Shown one piece after another: positions 1 to 5,873 of a stretch of DNA of 7,030 nt. A program made the position numbers and the translations under genes. The notes under the pieces are model-generated. The model was given only the letters and a program-made list of their open reading frames with translations. It was not told the DNA's origin and did not search any database. Source of the stretch: Anaerolineaceae bacterium UBA700 (GTDB taxonomy: Bacteria; Chloroflexota; Anaerolineae; Anaerolineales; Anaerolineaceae); contig DBMK01000293.1 of assembly GCA_002298885.1 (NCBI GenBank), positions 1 to 7,030 on the forward strand, written 5' to 3'. The stretch's first letter is position 1, and each line of letters starts with the position of its first letter.

Positions 1-46
1 TAATAGGGTGTTTTTGTCCCGTAAACGGGACAAAAACACCCTATTA
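1..46. repeat. Perfect 46-bp palindrome (21-bp arms, 4-nt loop)
   Basis: Positions 1-21 are the exact reverse complement of 26-46, with the loop TAAA at 22-25. The arms begin TAATAGGGTG and end GTCCCG. The element lies 9 bases past the stop codon of the FTR1 gene, so it could end that transcript, but neither strand has the T-run expected of an intrinsic terminator. A second, smaller inverted repeat overlaps its right end: CTATTAT at 41-47 and ATAATAG at 49-55. The window starts exactly at the left arm, so the element may be longer. It may be a terminator-like hairpin or a short mobile palindromic repeat; the structure is certain and the role is not. Confidence 0.85.
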
Positions 47-55
47 TCATAATAG

Positions 56-871
56 TCAGGAGGTCTGGGGGTTGGGAACGCGCAGGCGGGCGAGGACGTA
101 GACCAGGATGACGAGGTAGGCGGTATAGGCCACTACCGAGGTCAGCGGAGGGGTGGCGTTATAGCCGAACAAGGTCTTTAAGGCCTGGCCGAAGAGCGAG
201 CTTTCGGGCAGAATGTTGTTCAGGTCCCACACGTGGGAGACGATGGACGGGATCCAGCCGGCTTCGATCAGAGCGCTGATACCCTGACCCACCAACCCGG
301 CGGCAAAAACGAGCAACAATATGTTGGTAATTTGAAAGAAGCGGCGCAGGCTCAGGCGGCGGCTCGAATTGTAGAGCATCCATCCCAGGACGACGGCAAA
401 GGCCAGACCAATACCGCTGCCGACCAGCGTGTCGGCGAGGTTGGAGGCATAGCGCGCTGCCAGCAGGTACAGGCTGAGCTCCAGGCCCTCGCGCACCACT
501 GCCAGGAAAGCCAGCAGGAACAAAGCCATCCTGCCTCGCTGAGAAATGGCCTGGCGGATTTTCGCTTCCAGGCTGGCTTTCATGCCTCGCGACTGGCCCT
601 GCATCCACAGGATCATCCAGGTCAGCAGGCCGGCAGCCAGGAGCATGGTGATGCCTTCAAATACGGCTTCATTAGCGCCCTCGAATTCGGCCCCGGCCAG
701 GTCCATCAGCACTGCCGCCGAAAGGGTTGCCAGCAGGCCAGCACTTACACCGGCCCATACCGGTCCTATCAAATCGGAACGGTCCATCTTGCGCAGCGCC
801 CCTAGAATAATGCCGATAACCAGGGCGGCTTCTACCCCTTCACGTAGGGTCAACAAGAACGAAGGTAACAT
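56..871 (-). CDS. efeU: FTR1/EfeU-family high-affinity iron permease
   Basis: An integral membrane permease of 271 residues, close to the usual bacterial EfeU length. The family imports iron across the cytoplasmic membrane using paired R-E-x-x-E iron-binding motifs. Both are visible: REGVE at residues 10-14 in the first helix and REGLE at 127-131 in a later one. The acidic stretch AEFEGANEAVFEG (61-73) and HVWDLNNILPESS (213-225) also fit FTR1 proteins. Around seven hydrophobic segments can be picked out (roughly 3-25, 37-58, 72-90, 114-138, 150-167, 182-204 and 246-262). The ATG is preceded by AGGAGA (complement of 883-888), about 11 bases upstream. In the classical EfeUOB system an EfeO lipoprotein and an EfeB peroxidase accompany the permease; neither lies in this window, so its partner is unknown. 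Family assignment is firm; ferrous versus ferric substrate cannot be read from sequence. Confidence 0.93.
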   Translation of the reverse strand: MLPSFLLTLREGVEAALVIGIILGALRKMDRSDLIGPVWAGVSAGLLATLSAAVLMDLAGAEFEGANEAVFEGITMLLAAGLLTWMILWMQGQSRGMKASLEAKIRQAISQRGRMALFLLAFLAVVREGLELSLYLLAARYASNLADTLVGSGIGLAFAVVLGWMLYNSSRRLSLRRFFQITNILLLVFAAGLVGQGISALIEAGWIPSIVSHVWDLNNILPESSLFGQALKTLFGYNATPPLTSVVAYTAYLVILVYVLARLRVPNPQTS

Positions 872-911
872 ATCGATCGGTCTCTCCTGGACAGGTTTTT
901 AGAACGGGCCA

Positions 912-938
912 ATTATATCAATAAATATCATAAATATC
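912..938 (-). promoter_or_regulatory. Candidate -10 box and tandem AT-rich repeats upstream of the FTR1 gene
   Basis: On the minus strand a perfect TATAAT (complement of 912-917) lies about 40 bases upstream of the FTR1 start codon. No good -35 box is found at 17 bases. Directly upstream of it the 9-mer ATAAATATC occurs twice in tandem (921-929 and 930-938, plus-strand reading), with a related ATTATATCA at 912-920. This gives three similar half-sites about one helical turn apart, a pattern that fits a repressor site over a promoter. It does not match the consensus Fur box well. The promoter call is tentative. Confidence 0.35.
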
Positions 939-966
939 CGATTAATTCAATGATTTTTGAGGTATT

Positions 967-988
967 TTCGCCCCTTACAAAGGGCGAA
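967..988 (-). terminator. Possible terminator hairpin after the Asp-box gene
   Basis: TTCGCCC (967-973) and GGGCGAA (982-988) form a perfect 7-bp stem with an 8-nt loop, 24 bases past the stop codon of the gene at 1012-3126. Only a weak AT-rich stretch follows it in the minus direction rather than a true T-run, so termination is unproven. The minus-strand sequence TTGTAAGGGGCGAA closely resembles the end of the inverted repeat at 3222-3293, so it may instead be a remnant of that repeat family. Confidence 0.35.
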
Positions 989-1011
989 GAAACCGCAAAA
1001 CCGCATTGCGT

Positions 1012-3126
1012 TTAATGGAAATCCACCGGATCCAGGAGGATGCTGCGGCCGAGGGTGCCCAGGATAAGCGTTTTGCCGTCCTGCCGGCTGACCTGCAGGG
1101 CGTAGACCTCCAGGTTCGGGGCTTCTGTCTCGCGCCCGAGCCAGTGCGAACCGCCGTCCTTGGTGAAATACAGGCCAGCAGCCGTGCCGGCGCTGATGCC
1201 GCCCGGGGTGAACGCCAGGGAATAGGTTTTAAGCCCGGCCAGACCGTAGCGCTGCCAGTTCAATCCGCCGTCGGAGGTCTGGAATATGCCGTCGGAAGTG
1301 CCCGCAAACAGGTAGCTGCTATTTGAAGGATCGATCAACAAAGTGTATACGTCCAGGCCCTTGATCCCGCCGTTACGCTCGTTCCAGGTGCTGCCGCCAT
1401 CCTTCGTCTTCCACAAGCTGCTAAAGGCGCCGGATGTAGCCGCATAGAAATAATTGGTGTTATTCGGATCGGCCAGCAGGAAATTGATCGGTTTCCCGGT
1501 CAAATTCGTCTGCGCCCAGGAGCCCCCGCTGTTGGTGCTTTTGTACACCCCACCCGAATCCGTGCCCATGTAAACGGTCGCCGGGTTGCGCGGGTCCAAG
1601 ACCAGGGACAGCACCTGGAAGCTCAAATCGGCCTGGACGGATTTCGGCGCGATGGAATTCGCCGTTGCGGGGTCCTCATTCATGATCGTGCGCAGTAAAT
1701 CCGGCGGGAACGGCAGGCGGCCGGACGGACGGGCCAGCGCAGCCGGAGAAATGACCGCCAGGCCCGAGTTGGTCGAGTTCCAACTGCTGCCCCCGTTGGT
1801 GGATTTGAACACGCCGGCCCGGTCAGTGCCGGCGTACATCACCTGCGAATTGGATGGGTTGACGGCAATCACGTTCACCCAATAATCGCCCACGCCGTTT
1901 CCGCCACCCAGCCAGGTACGCCCGCCATCGGTGGAGCGGGCGATACCGTTGCCGGCCAGCCCAACGTACAGCGTGGTCGCGGTCTGGGCCAGGCTATGCA
2001 CGATGCCGGCGGTCAGCCCGCGCTGGCTGGAGGACCAGCTCGCGCCGCCGTTGGCGCTGCGCAGCAGACCCACCCCCATCACACCGGTGAACACTACGCT
2101 GCTGTTTTTCGGATCGACGGCCATCGAGGGGATGAAATCGTTGCTGTAGCCGATACTGCTCCAGCTCCCGCCGGCATTGCTGGTTTTCATCATGCCGCGG
2201 GCGTTGGCGGCATACAGAATGTTCGGGTTGAGCCGATCGAGGACCAGCTTGTAGACCTTGGCGCCGGAAAGGCCGCTGCGCGCCGGCGACCAGGAGGCGC
2301 CGCCGTTGGTGCTGCGGAACACGCTGCCTCCGTGCCAGGTGCCCAGGTAAACCGTCTGCGGGTGTAGGGGGTCCACCACAACGGACCGCCCGGCGGGGTC
2401 ATCCACGCCGGAATTGATCGTTTTCCACGTTTTTCCGCCATCCGTGGTCTTGCTCACGCCCTGGGTGTGCAGGGCGGCGTAGACGATGGATGGATTCGAC
2501 GGATCGATGGCCAGGCTGTACACCCAATCCTCGGCCAGGCCGTTGTTGATCGGCGCCCAGCTCGCCCCGCCGTCCGTGCTCTTGTAAGCGCCGCCGCCGT
2601 ATGGAGGAGCGAAAATCGGAGTCAGGCTGCGCGTTCCGGCGTACAGGGTATCGGGGTTCTGCGGGTCCACCTGCAGGTCGTAGACGATCGGGTTGGAATT
2701 CAGGCCGGCCCCGGTGGCAGACCAGCTCATCCCGCCATTGACGGTTTTGTATACCCCGTAACCGTAAAGGCCGGCGTAAACCGTAGACGGCGTCTTGGGA
2801 TCGATAGCTAGCGATTGGATGTAAAAGTTTACCAATCCGGTGCTGAAACTGCGCCAATTTGCGCCCCCGTCGGTGCTTTTAAACACTCCGCCACCCCAGG
2901 TGCCGGCGTACATGACCTGGGTGTTCTGCGGATCGATGACAAAGGAGGCCACCTCGCCGCCTTCCGGGCCGGTGGATTGAAACTCGAATGCCCTGGCCAT
3001 GACCGGGGCGAAATTCTTGTAGGGCATCCCCTTGGGCTGGACCGGGTTGCCCGGCATAGGCCCGCTCATTCCAAATACCAGTCCAAACAGAACCGCATAC
3101 CGGGAGAATATCTCGAATATCTTCAT
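1012..3126 (-). CDS. Secreted Asp-box (BNR/sortilin-like) beta-propeller protein
   Basis: A 704-residue protein made almost wholly of repeats of about 44 residues, each pairing a strand such as IDPxNPxxVYAGT with an Asp-box (S/T-x-D/N-x-G-x-x-W). Thirteen Asp-boxes are visible, starting near residues 84, 128, 183, 227, 272, 315, 357, 398, 442, 530, 574, 617 and 655. The count suggests roughly fourteen blades, possibly two seven-bladed propellers as in GH74 enzymes, but I see no catalytic signature, so an enzyme name (sialidase, xyloglucanase) is not justified. The N-terminus has basic residues then a short hydrophobic run (AVLFGLVFGM, 11-20), fitting a weak signal peptide or membrane anchor. 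The ATG has a strong GGAGG Shine-Dalgarno (complement of 3134-3138), 7 bases away, which fixes the start. Residues 459-504 break the repeat pattern with a proline/alanine-rich insert. The likely role is extracellular binding; the ligand is unknown. Confidence 0.85.
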   Translation of the reverse strand: MKIFEIFSRYAVLFGLVFGMSGPMPGNPVQPKGMPYKNFAPVMARAFEFQSTGPEGGEVASFVIDPQNTQVMYAGTWGGGVFKSTDGGANWRSFSTGLVNFYIQSLAIDPKTPSTVYAGLYGYGVYKTVNGGMSWSATGAGLNSNPIVYDLQVDPQNPDTLYAGTRSLTPIFAPPYGGGAYKSTDGGASWAPINNGLAEDWVYSLAIDPSNPSIVYAALHTQGVSKTTDGGKTWKTINSGVDDPAGRSVVVDPLHPQTVYLGTWHGGSVFRSTNGGASWSPARSGLSGAKVYKLVLDRLNPNILYAANARGMMKTSNAGGSWSSIGYSNDFIPSMAVDPKNSSVVFTGVMGVGLLRSANGGASWSSSQRGLTAGIVHSLAQTATTLYVGLAGNGIARSTDGGRTWLGGGNGVGDYWVNVIAVNPSNSQVMYAGTDRAGVFKSTNGGSSWNSTNSGLAVISPAALARPSGRLPFPPDLLRTIMNEDPATANSIAPKSVQADLSFQVLSLVLDPRNPATVYMGTDSGGVYKSTNSGGSWAQTNLTGKPINFLLADPNNTNYFYAATSGAFSSLWKTKDGGSTWNERNGGIKGLDVYTLLIDPSNSSYLFAGTSDGIFQTSDGGLNWQRYGLAGLKTYSLAFTPGGISAGTAAGLYFTKDGGSHWLGRETEAPNLEVYALQVSRQDGKTLILGTLGRSILLDPVDFH

Positions 3127-3221
3127 TGCTAATCCTCCATACCTGTAACGAAAATTGCAATATTAATGCCAATAATAAAATGTAGACATTCACCTTCCAT
3201 TTTTCGAAGCAACCAGTTGTT

Positions 3222-3293
3222 GTAAGGGCGAAGCATCCGGAAAGTTTCTGGTCTGTGTATCCAGAATATTCACACCGGATGCTTCACCCCTAC
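3222..3293. repeat. 72-bp inverted-repeat element (GTAGGGGCGAAGCATCCGG type)
   Basis: GTAAGGGCGAAGCATCCGG at 3222-3240 is the reverse complement of 3275-3293 with only two mismatches in 19. The 34-base centre carries a second nested stem, TTCTGG (3246-3251) with CCAGAA (3261-3266). The transcript would fold into a long hairpin on either strand. It sits alone in the 220-base gap between the PLP enzyme gene and the Asp-box gene and has no coding capacity. I recall similar GTAGGGGCGAAGCAT sequences as dispersed intergenic repeats in several bacterial phyla. It could also act as a transcription stop between the two genes. The rest of the gap shows only an AT-rich stretch before the Asp-box gene and no convincing promoter. 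Confidence 0.75.
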
Positions 3294-3346
3294 CTAAACG
3301 TGCCACCCTACGAATTCTTACATGGAGGCCAGCTCTAAGCAGGAAC

Positions 3347-4468
3347 CTATAACAAAGACAACATTTTTTCGGTCGTTTTCAAGCCGCTGCCGGTGAAAAC
3401 GGAGACGAGAAGTTCGTTACCGGGGTGGGAAGAGAGGTATTTCATCACCCCGGCGGCAGTGGCGGCGGCGGTCGGCTCGATGTAAAATCCCTGGTGAGTG
3501 AGCTGCTTGAGGGCGGCTTTGATCTCACTATCGGCCACGGTAATAAATTCTCCACCTGACCTGCGCACGGCCTGGAGGATCTGGCTGCCGCGGATGGGGG
3601 CGGCGATGGCGATCCCTTCTGCCAACGTGTCCTGCTTGTGGATTGCCGGGTAGTCGGGCAGGTCCTGTTCCCAGGCCAGGGCCAGCGGCGCGCAGGCCGC
3701 CGACTGCACCGCCACCAGCCGCGGCAGGCGGGAGATGATCCCCGCCCGGAACAGCTCGCCAAAGCCGATATGCGCGCCCAACACCAGGGTCCCGTTGCCG
3801 GCCGGCAGGATCACCGTATCCGGCGCCTGCCATCCGAGCTGTTCGCACACCTCGTAGGCAAATGTCTTCGTGCCCTGGAAGAAGAACGGATTCCAGGAAT
3901 GGCTGGCGTAATACGTGTGCTGCGCCGCTGCCATCACCGCCCTGGCCGTATCCTCGCGCGATCCAGGGACGCGCATCAGGCCGGCACCGTAGGATTGGAT
4001 TTGGGCCAGTTTGGCCGGGGCCGTGGATTCAGGGACGTAAATTTCGCAGGCGATGCCGGCCCTGGCGCAGTAGGCAGCTACGGCGCAGCCGGCATTACCC
4101 GACGAATCTTCAACGCAGTGCTGCACGCCCAGCTCCTTCATCTTGCTGACCAGGACCGCCGCGCCGCGGTCCTTGTACGAGCCGGTTGGGAAGAGATGAT
4201 CCTGCTTGACCCACACTGGCCTGCCGCCAAAGTACACTTCCAGCAGCGGGGTGAAGCCCTCGCCAAAGCTGACGACGGCGCCCTCCTGCTGGATGGGGAT
4301 GGCCTCACGGTAGCGCCATAGAGAGGGCGGGCGGGACTTGATTTTTTCGAGGTCAAACTGGGGCTCGAAATCCAACTCGAGCAGTGAGCCGCATTGGCGG
4401 CAGCGCCAGATAGGCTCGGAAAGGGAAAAAGCGGCGTGGCAGGTAGAACAGATCAGCTGATTCGGCAT
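3347..4468 (-). CDS. Threonine-synthase-like PLP-dependent enzyme (ThrC family)
   Basis: A 373-residue fold-type II PLP enzyme. The N-terminus is a zinc ribbon, C7-x2-C10 and C23-x2-C26, common in bacterial and archaeal ThrC-like proteins. The catalytic domain follows: TGSYKDRG (95-102) carries the Schiff-base lysine K99; SSGNAG (122-127) is the substrate-binding loop; PAGNGT (222-227) should hold the PLP phosphate; EPTAAA (331-336) and GSGLK (360-364) are typical late motifs. ThrC (thrC) turns O-phospho-homoserine into threonine in the cytoplasm. The loop motifs differ slightly from the textbook forms (SFKDRG, STGN), so a related elimination or replacement reaction is possible. The ATG has GAGG (complement of 4475-4478), 6 bases upstream. 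No other threonine genes are adjacent. The family is firm, the exact substrate moderately so. Confidence 0.85.
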   Translation of the reverse strand: MPNQLICSTCHAAFSLSEPIWRCRQCGSLLELDFEPQFDLEKIKSRPPSLWRYREAIPIQQEGAVVSFGEGFTPLLEVYFGGRPVWVKQDHLFPTGSYKDRGAAVLVSKMKELGVQHCVEDSSGNAGCAVAAYCARAGIACEIYVPESTAPAKLAQIQSYGAGLMRVPGSREDTARAVMAAAQHTYYASHSWNPFFFQGTKTFAYEVCEQLGWQAPDTVILPAGNGTLVLGAHIGFGELFRAGIISRLPRLVAVQSAACAPLALAWEQDLPDYPAIHKQDTLAEGIAIAAPIRGSQILQAVRRSGGEFITVADSEIKAALKQLTHQGFYIEPTAAATAAGVMKYLSSHPGNELLVSVFTGSGLKTTEKMLSLL

Positions 4469-4514
4469 TTAGAACCTCGTAAGCCATTGATCAACCCGGG
4501 ATAAAACAGAAAAA

Positions 4515-4545
4515 ATTCTACAAAGGCATAGTAGTGGTCAGTCAA
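4515..4545 (-). promoter_or_regulatory. Candidate promoter of the ThrC-family gene
   Basis: On the minus strand TTGACT (complement of 4540-4545) and TAGAAT (complement of 4515-4520) match the -35 and -10 consensus at 5 of 6 positions each. The 19-base spacer is longer than ideal. Initiation would fall near 4508, giving a leader of about 40 bases with the GAGG ribosome site near its end. It lies just outside the inverted-repeat element at 4561-4823. Confidence 0.35.
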
Positions 4546-4560
4546 AGGTGAATCTACTAT

Positions 4561-4823
4561 TTGAAGTAGCGACTTATGGTTTTTGATAACTTAAACGGGT
4601 AATATACTTACCTTGCAAACAACCAGATCCTCACCCCCAACCCCTCTCCTGAGAATAAAAAACCATTCTCAGGAGAGGGGAGAAATGTACTGGATTTGCT
4701 TTTCTCCTCTCTCCCAGAACGTGTTTCACCGTTCTGGGAGAGGGGCCGGGGGTGAGGCTAGTAGGCCTGCCTAGACGCTGATTACCCTTTTAAGTTTTCA
4801 AGAACCATAAGCCGTTACTACAA
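4561..4823. mobile_element. MITE-like compound inverted-repeat element, non-coding
   Basis: Positions 4563-4603 and 4781-4821 form 41-base terminal inverted repeats matching at 35 of 41 positions, extendable by two bases outwards. Both arms contain CTTATGGTT (complement in the right arm) and end in GGGTAAT on the inner side. Between them is a second inverted repeat (4629-4649 with 4737-4757) that carries two separate hairpins. No open reading frame of note lies inside, which fits a miniature non-autonomous transposable element. I cannot make out a convincing target-site duplication; TTGAAGT occurs near each edge (4561-4567 and 4827-4833), but its left copy overlaps the arm. It fills most of the gap between two divergent genes and may affect their promoters. 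Confidence 0.7.
4629..4757. repeat. Inner inverted-repeat module with twin hairpins
   Basis: CCTCACCCCCAACCCCTCTC (from 4629, one more C at 4649) pairs with 4737-4757 with two mismatches in 21. Hairpin one is a perfect 16-bp stem, 4641-4656 with 4665-4680, loop of 8. Hairpin two is a perfect 13-bp stem, 4709-4721 with 4730-4742, also loop of 8, extendable to 4706-4745 with one G-T pair. The CCCCTCTCC arms are shared, so the module can fold either as two side-by-side hairpins or as one long stem. Sequences starting CCTCACCCCC and rich in CCCTCTCC are, from memory, very common dispersed repeats in environmental bacteria. This one appears nested in the larger element. Confidence 0.8.
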
Positions 4824-4826
4824 TCC

Positions 4827-4876
4827 TTGAAGTTCATGTTTGAAAGTCCAATAATAACCTGAATGACTTGTATAAT
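4827..4876 (+). promoter_or_regulatory. Candidate promoter(s) of the ABC transporter operon
   Basis: Two overlapping options are visible. TTGAAG (4827-4832) and AATAAT (4850-4855) are separated by 17 bases, an ideal spacing with fair matches. A perfect TATAAT lies at 4871-4876 but lacks a good -35 box. Both fall between the edge of the repeat element and the ATPase start. The leader also contains a small inverted repeat, GCAC-GGT-GTGC at 4893-4903. Which one, if either, is used cannot be told from sequence. Confidence 0.4.
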
Positions 4877-4931
4877 TTTAATCACACTAACGGCACGGTG
4901 TGCAAGAAAACCGGAATGAATTCTCAATCCT

Positions 4932-5873
4932 ATGAATGATATCGTCCTGCAAACGCTAAACCTGAGCAAACGCTACGGGGATAAGGTCGCGGTGGAAGAC
5001 CTGAGCCTGGAGATATGCGCCGGGGAGGTCTTTGGCCTGCTTGGGCCGAACGGAGCGGGCAAGACGACCACGGTAAACATGATATGCGGCCTGCTCAAGC
5101 CCGATTCTGGGCAGGTGCTGCTCAACGGCCAGGCCGTCGCGACCGCCGGCGGCTGGCACGCCCGGGTGGGCGTCTGCCCGCAGAACGTGGTGGTGTGGGA
5201 AAAGCTTACCTGCCTCGAACAGCTCCGCTTCATAGGAGAAATGTACGGCCTGCCGCCGGAGAGGGCCGCCCGCAGCGGTGAGCGCCTGCTGGAGGCTCTC
5301 GGCCTTGCCGAACGGCGTTCCTGGCTGGCGCACAAGCTGTCCGGCGGGATGCGCCGGCGCTTGAGCCTGGCGCTGGCCCTGGTGCACGACCCGGAGATCC
5401 TCTTGCTGGACGAGCCGGAGGCGGGACTCGATCCGCAGAGCCGGGTGCTGGTGCGCGGCTACATCCAATCGCTGGCGCGCAAGAAAACCGTGATCCTGAC
5501 CACGCACGACATGGACGAAGCCGAGCGCCTGGCAGACCGGGTGGCGATCATCGACCACGGTCGCCTGGTCGTGCTCGATACCCCGGAGGCGCTGCGCCGC
5601 CGCCTGGGTATAGGAGACGTGATCGAGATCAGTTTGGGCGGCGAGCCGGCCCCAAACGCCGCCGCGCTGCTGCCGCAGGGCCTGATCGAGCCGGCAGGGA
5701 TCGCCCTCGAAGGGAGCGTTATGACTCTGCGTACGCTGGACGGGGTGCACAAGCTGCCTGCCATTCTGGATTCACTGGCAGGCGGCGGGCTGGTTATCAG
5801 CGACGTGCGCCTGCGCCAGAACACCCTGGAGGACGTCTTCATCCAGCTCACCGGGCGGAGGCTGCGCGAATGA
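4932..5873 (+). CDS. ABC-2 type exporter, ATP-binding subunit
   Basis: A 313-residue cytoplasmic ATPase that should power the membrane protein encoded directly downstream. All nucleotide-binding motifs are intact: Walker A GPNGAGKTT (38-46), Q-loop glutamine Q84 in VCPQN, signature LSGGM (136-140), Walker B ILLLDEP (156-162) with catalytic E161, D-loop AGLDPQS (164-170) and H-loop H192. Residues from about 225 to 310 form the C-terminal extension (ending TLEDVFIQLTGR) typical of the drug/lipid/polysaccharide exporter ATPases (NodI/CcmA/DrrA-like). The chosen ATG places the first strand correctly (MNDIVLQTLNLSKRYGDK); no strong Shine-Dalgarno precedes it and no earlier in-frame start fits. Its TGA overlaps the start of the permease gene. 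The exported substrate cannot be named. Confidence 0.93.
   Translation: MNDIVLQTLNLSKRYGDKVAVEDLSLEICAGEVFGLLGPNGAGKTTTVNMICGLLKPDSGQVLLNGQAVATAGGWHARVGVCPQNVVVWEKLTCLEQLRFIGEMYGLPPERAARSGERLLEALGLAERRSWLAHKLSGGMRRRLSLALALVHDPEILLLDEPEAGLDPQSRVLVRGYIQSLARKKTVILTTHDMDEAERLADRVAIIDHGRLVVLDTPEALRRRLGIGDVIEISLGGEPAPNAAALLPQGLIEPAGIALEGSVMTLRTLDGVHKLPAILDSLAGGGLVISDVRLRQNTLEDVFIQLTGRRLRE

Noticed and set aside
233..805. 190-codon plus-strand frame opposite the FTR1 gene
   Set aside because: Low-complexity antisense composition with no recognisable motif; the FTR1 motifs on the other strand settle the coding strand.
905..940. Classical Fur box upstream of the FTR1 gene
   Set aside because: The A/T-rich units do not match the GATAATGATAATCATTATC consensus well enough to name Fur.
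1012..3126. Sialidase or GH74 xyloglucanase identity for the Asp-box protein
   Set aside because: Asp-boxes are structural and occur in many non-enzymatic propellers; no catalytic signature of either enzyme was seen.
2879..3193. Alternative minus-strand frame beginning with a signal-like hydrophobic run (MNVYILLLALILQFSL)
   Set aside because: It starts at GTG in AT-rich upstream sequence, is out of frame with the Asp-box gene and runs into it antiphase. The ATG at 3126 has a strong GGAGG and in-frame repeats, so the hydrophobic run is most likely chance.
4561..4823. CRISPR array or RNA gene in the repeat-rich gap
   Set aside because: Repeats are inverted pairs, not evenly spaced direct repeats with unique spacers, and no tRNA-like or rRNA-like sequence was seen.
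4956..5750. 264-codon open frame on the minus strand opposite the ABC ATPase
   Set aside because: It lies wholly within a gene with all ATPase motifs intact, is rich in Q/R/H as expected of an antisense frame in GC-rich DNA, and shows no domain.
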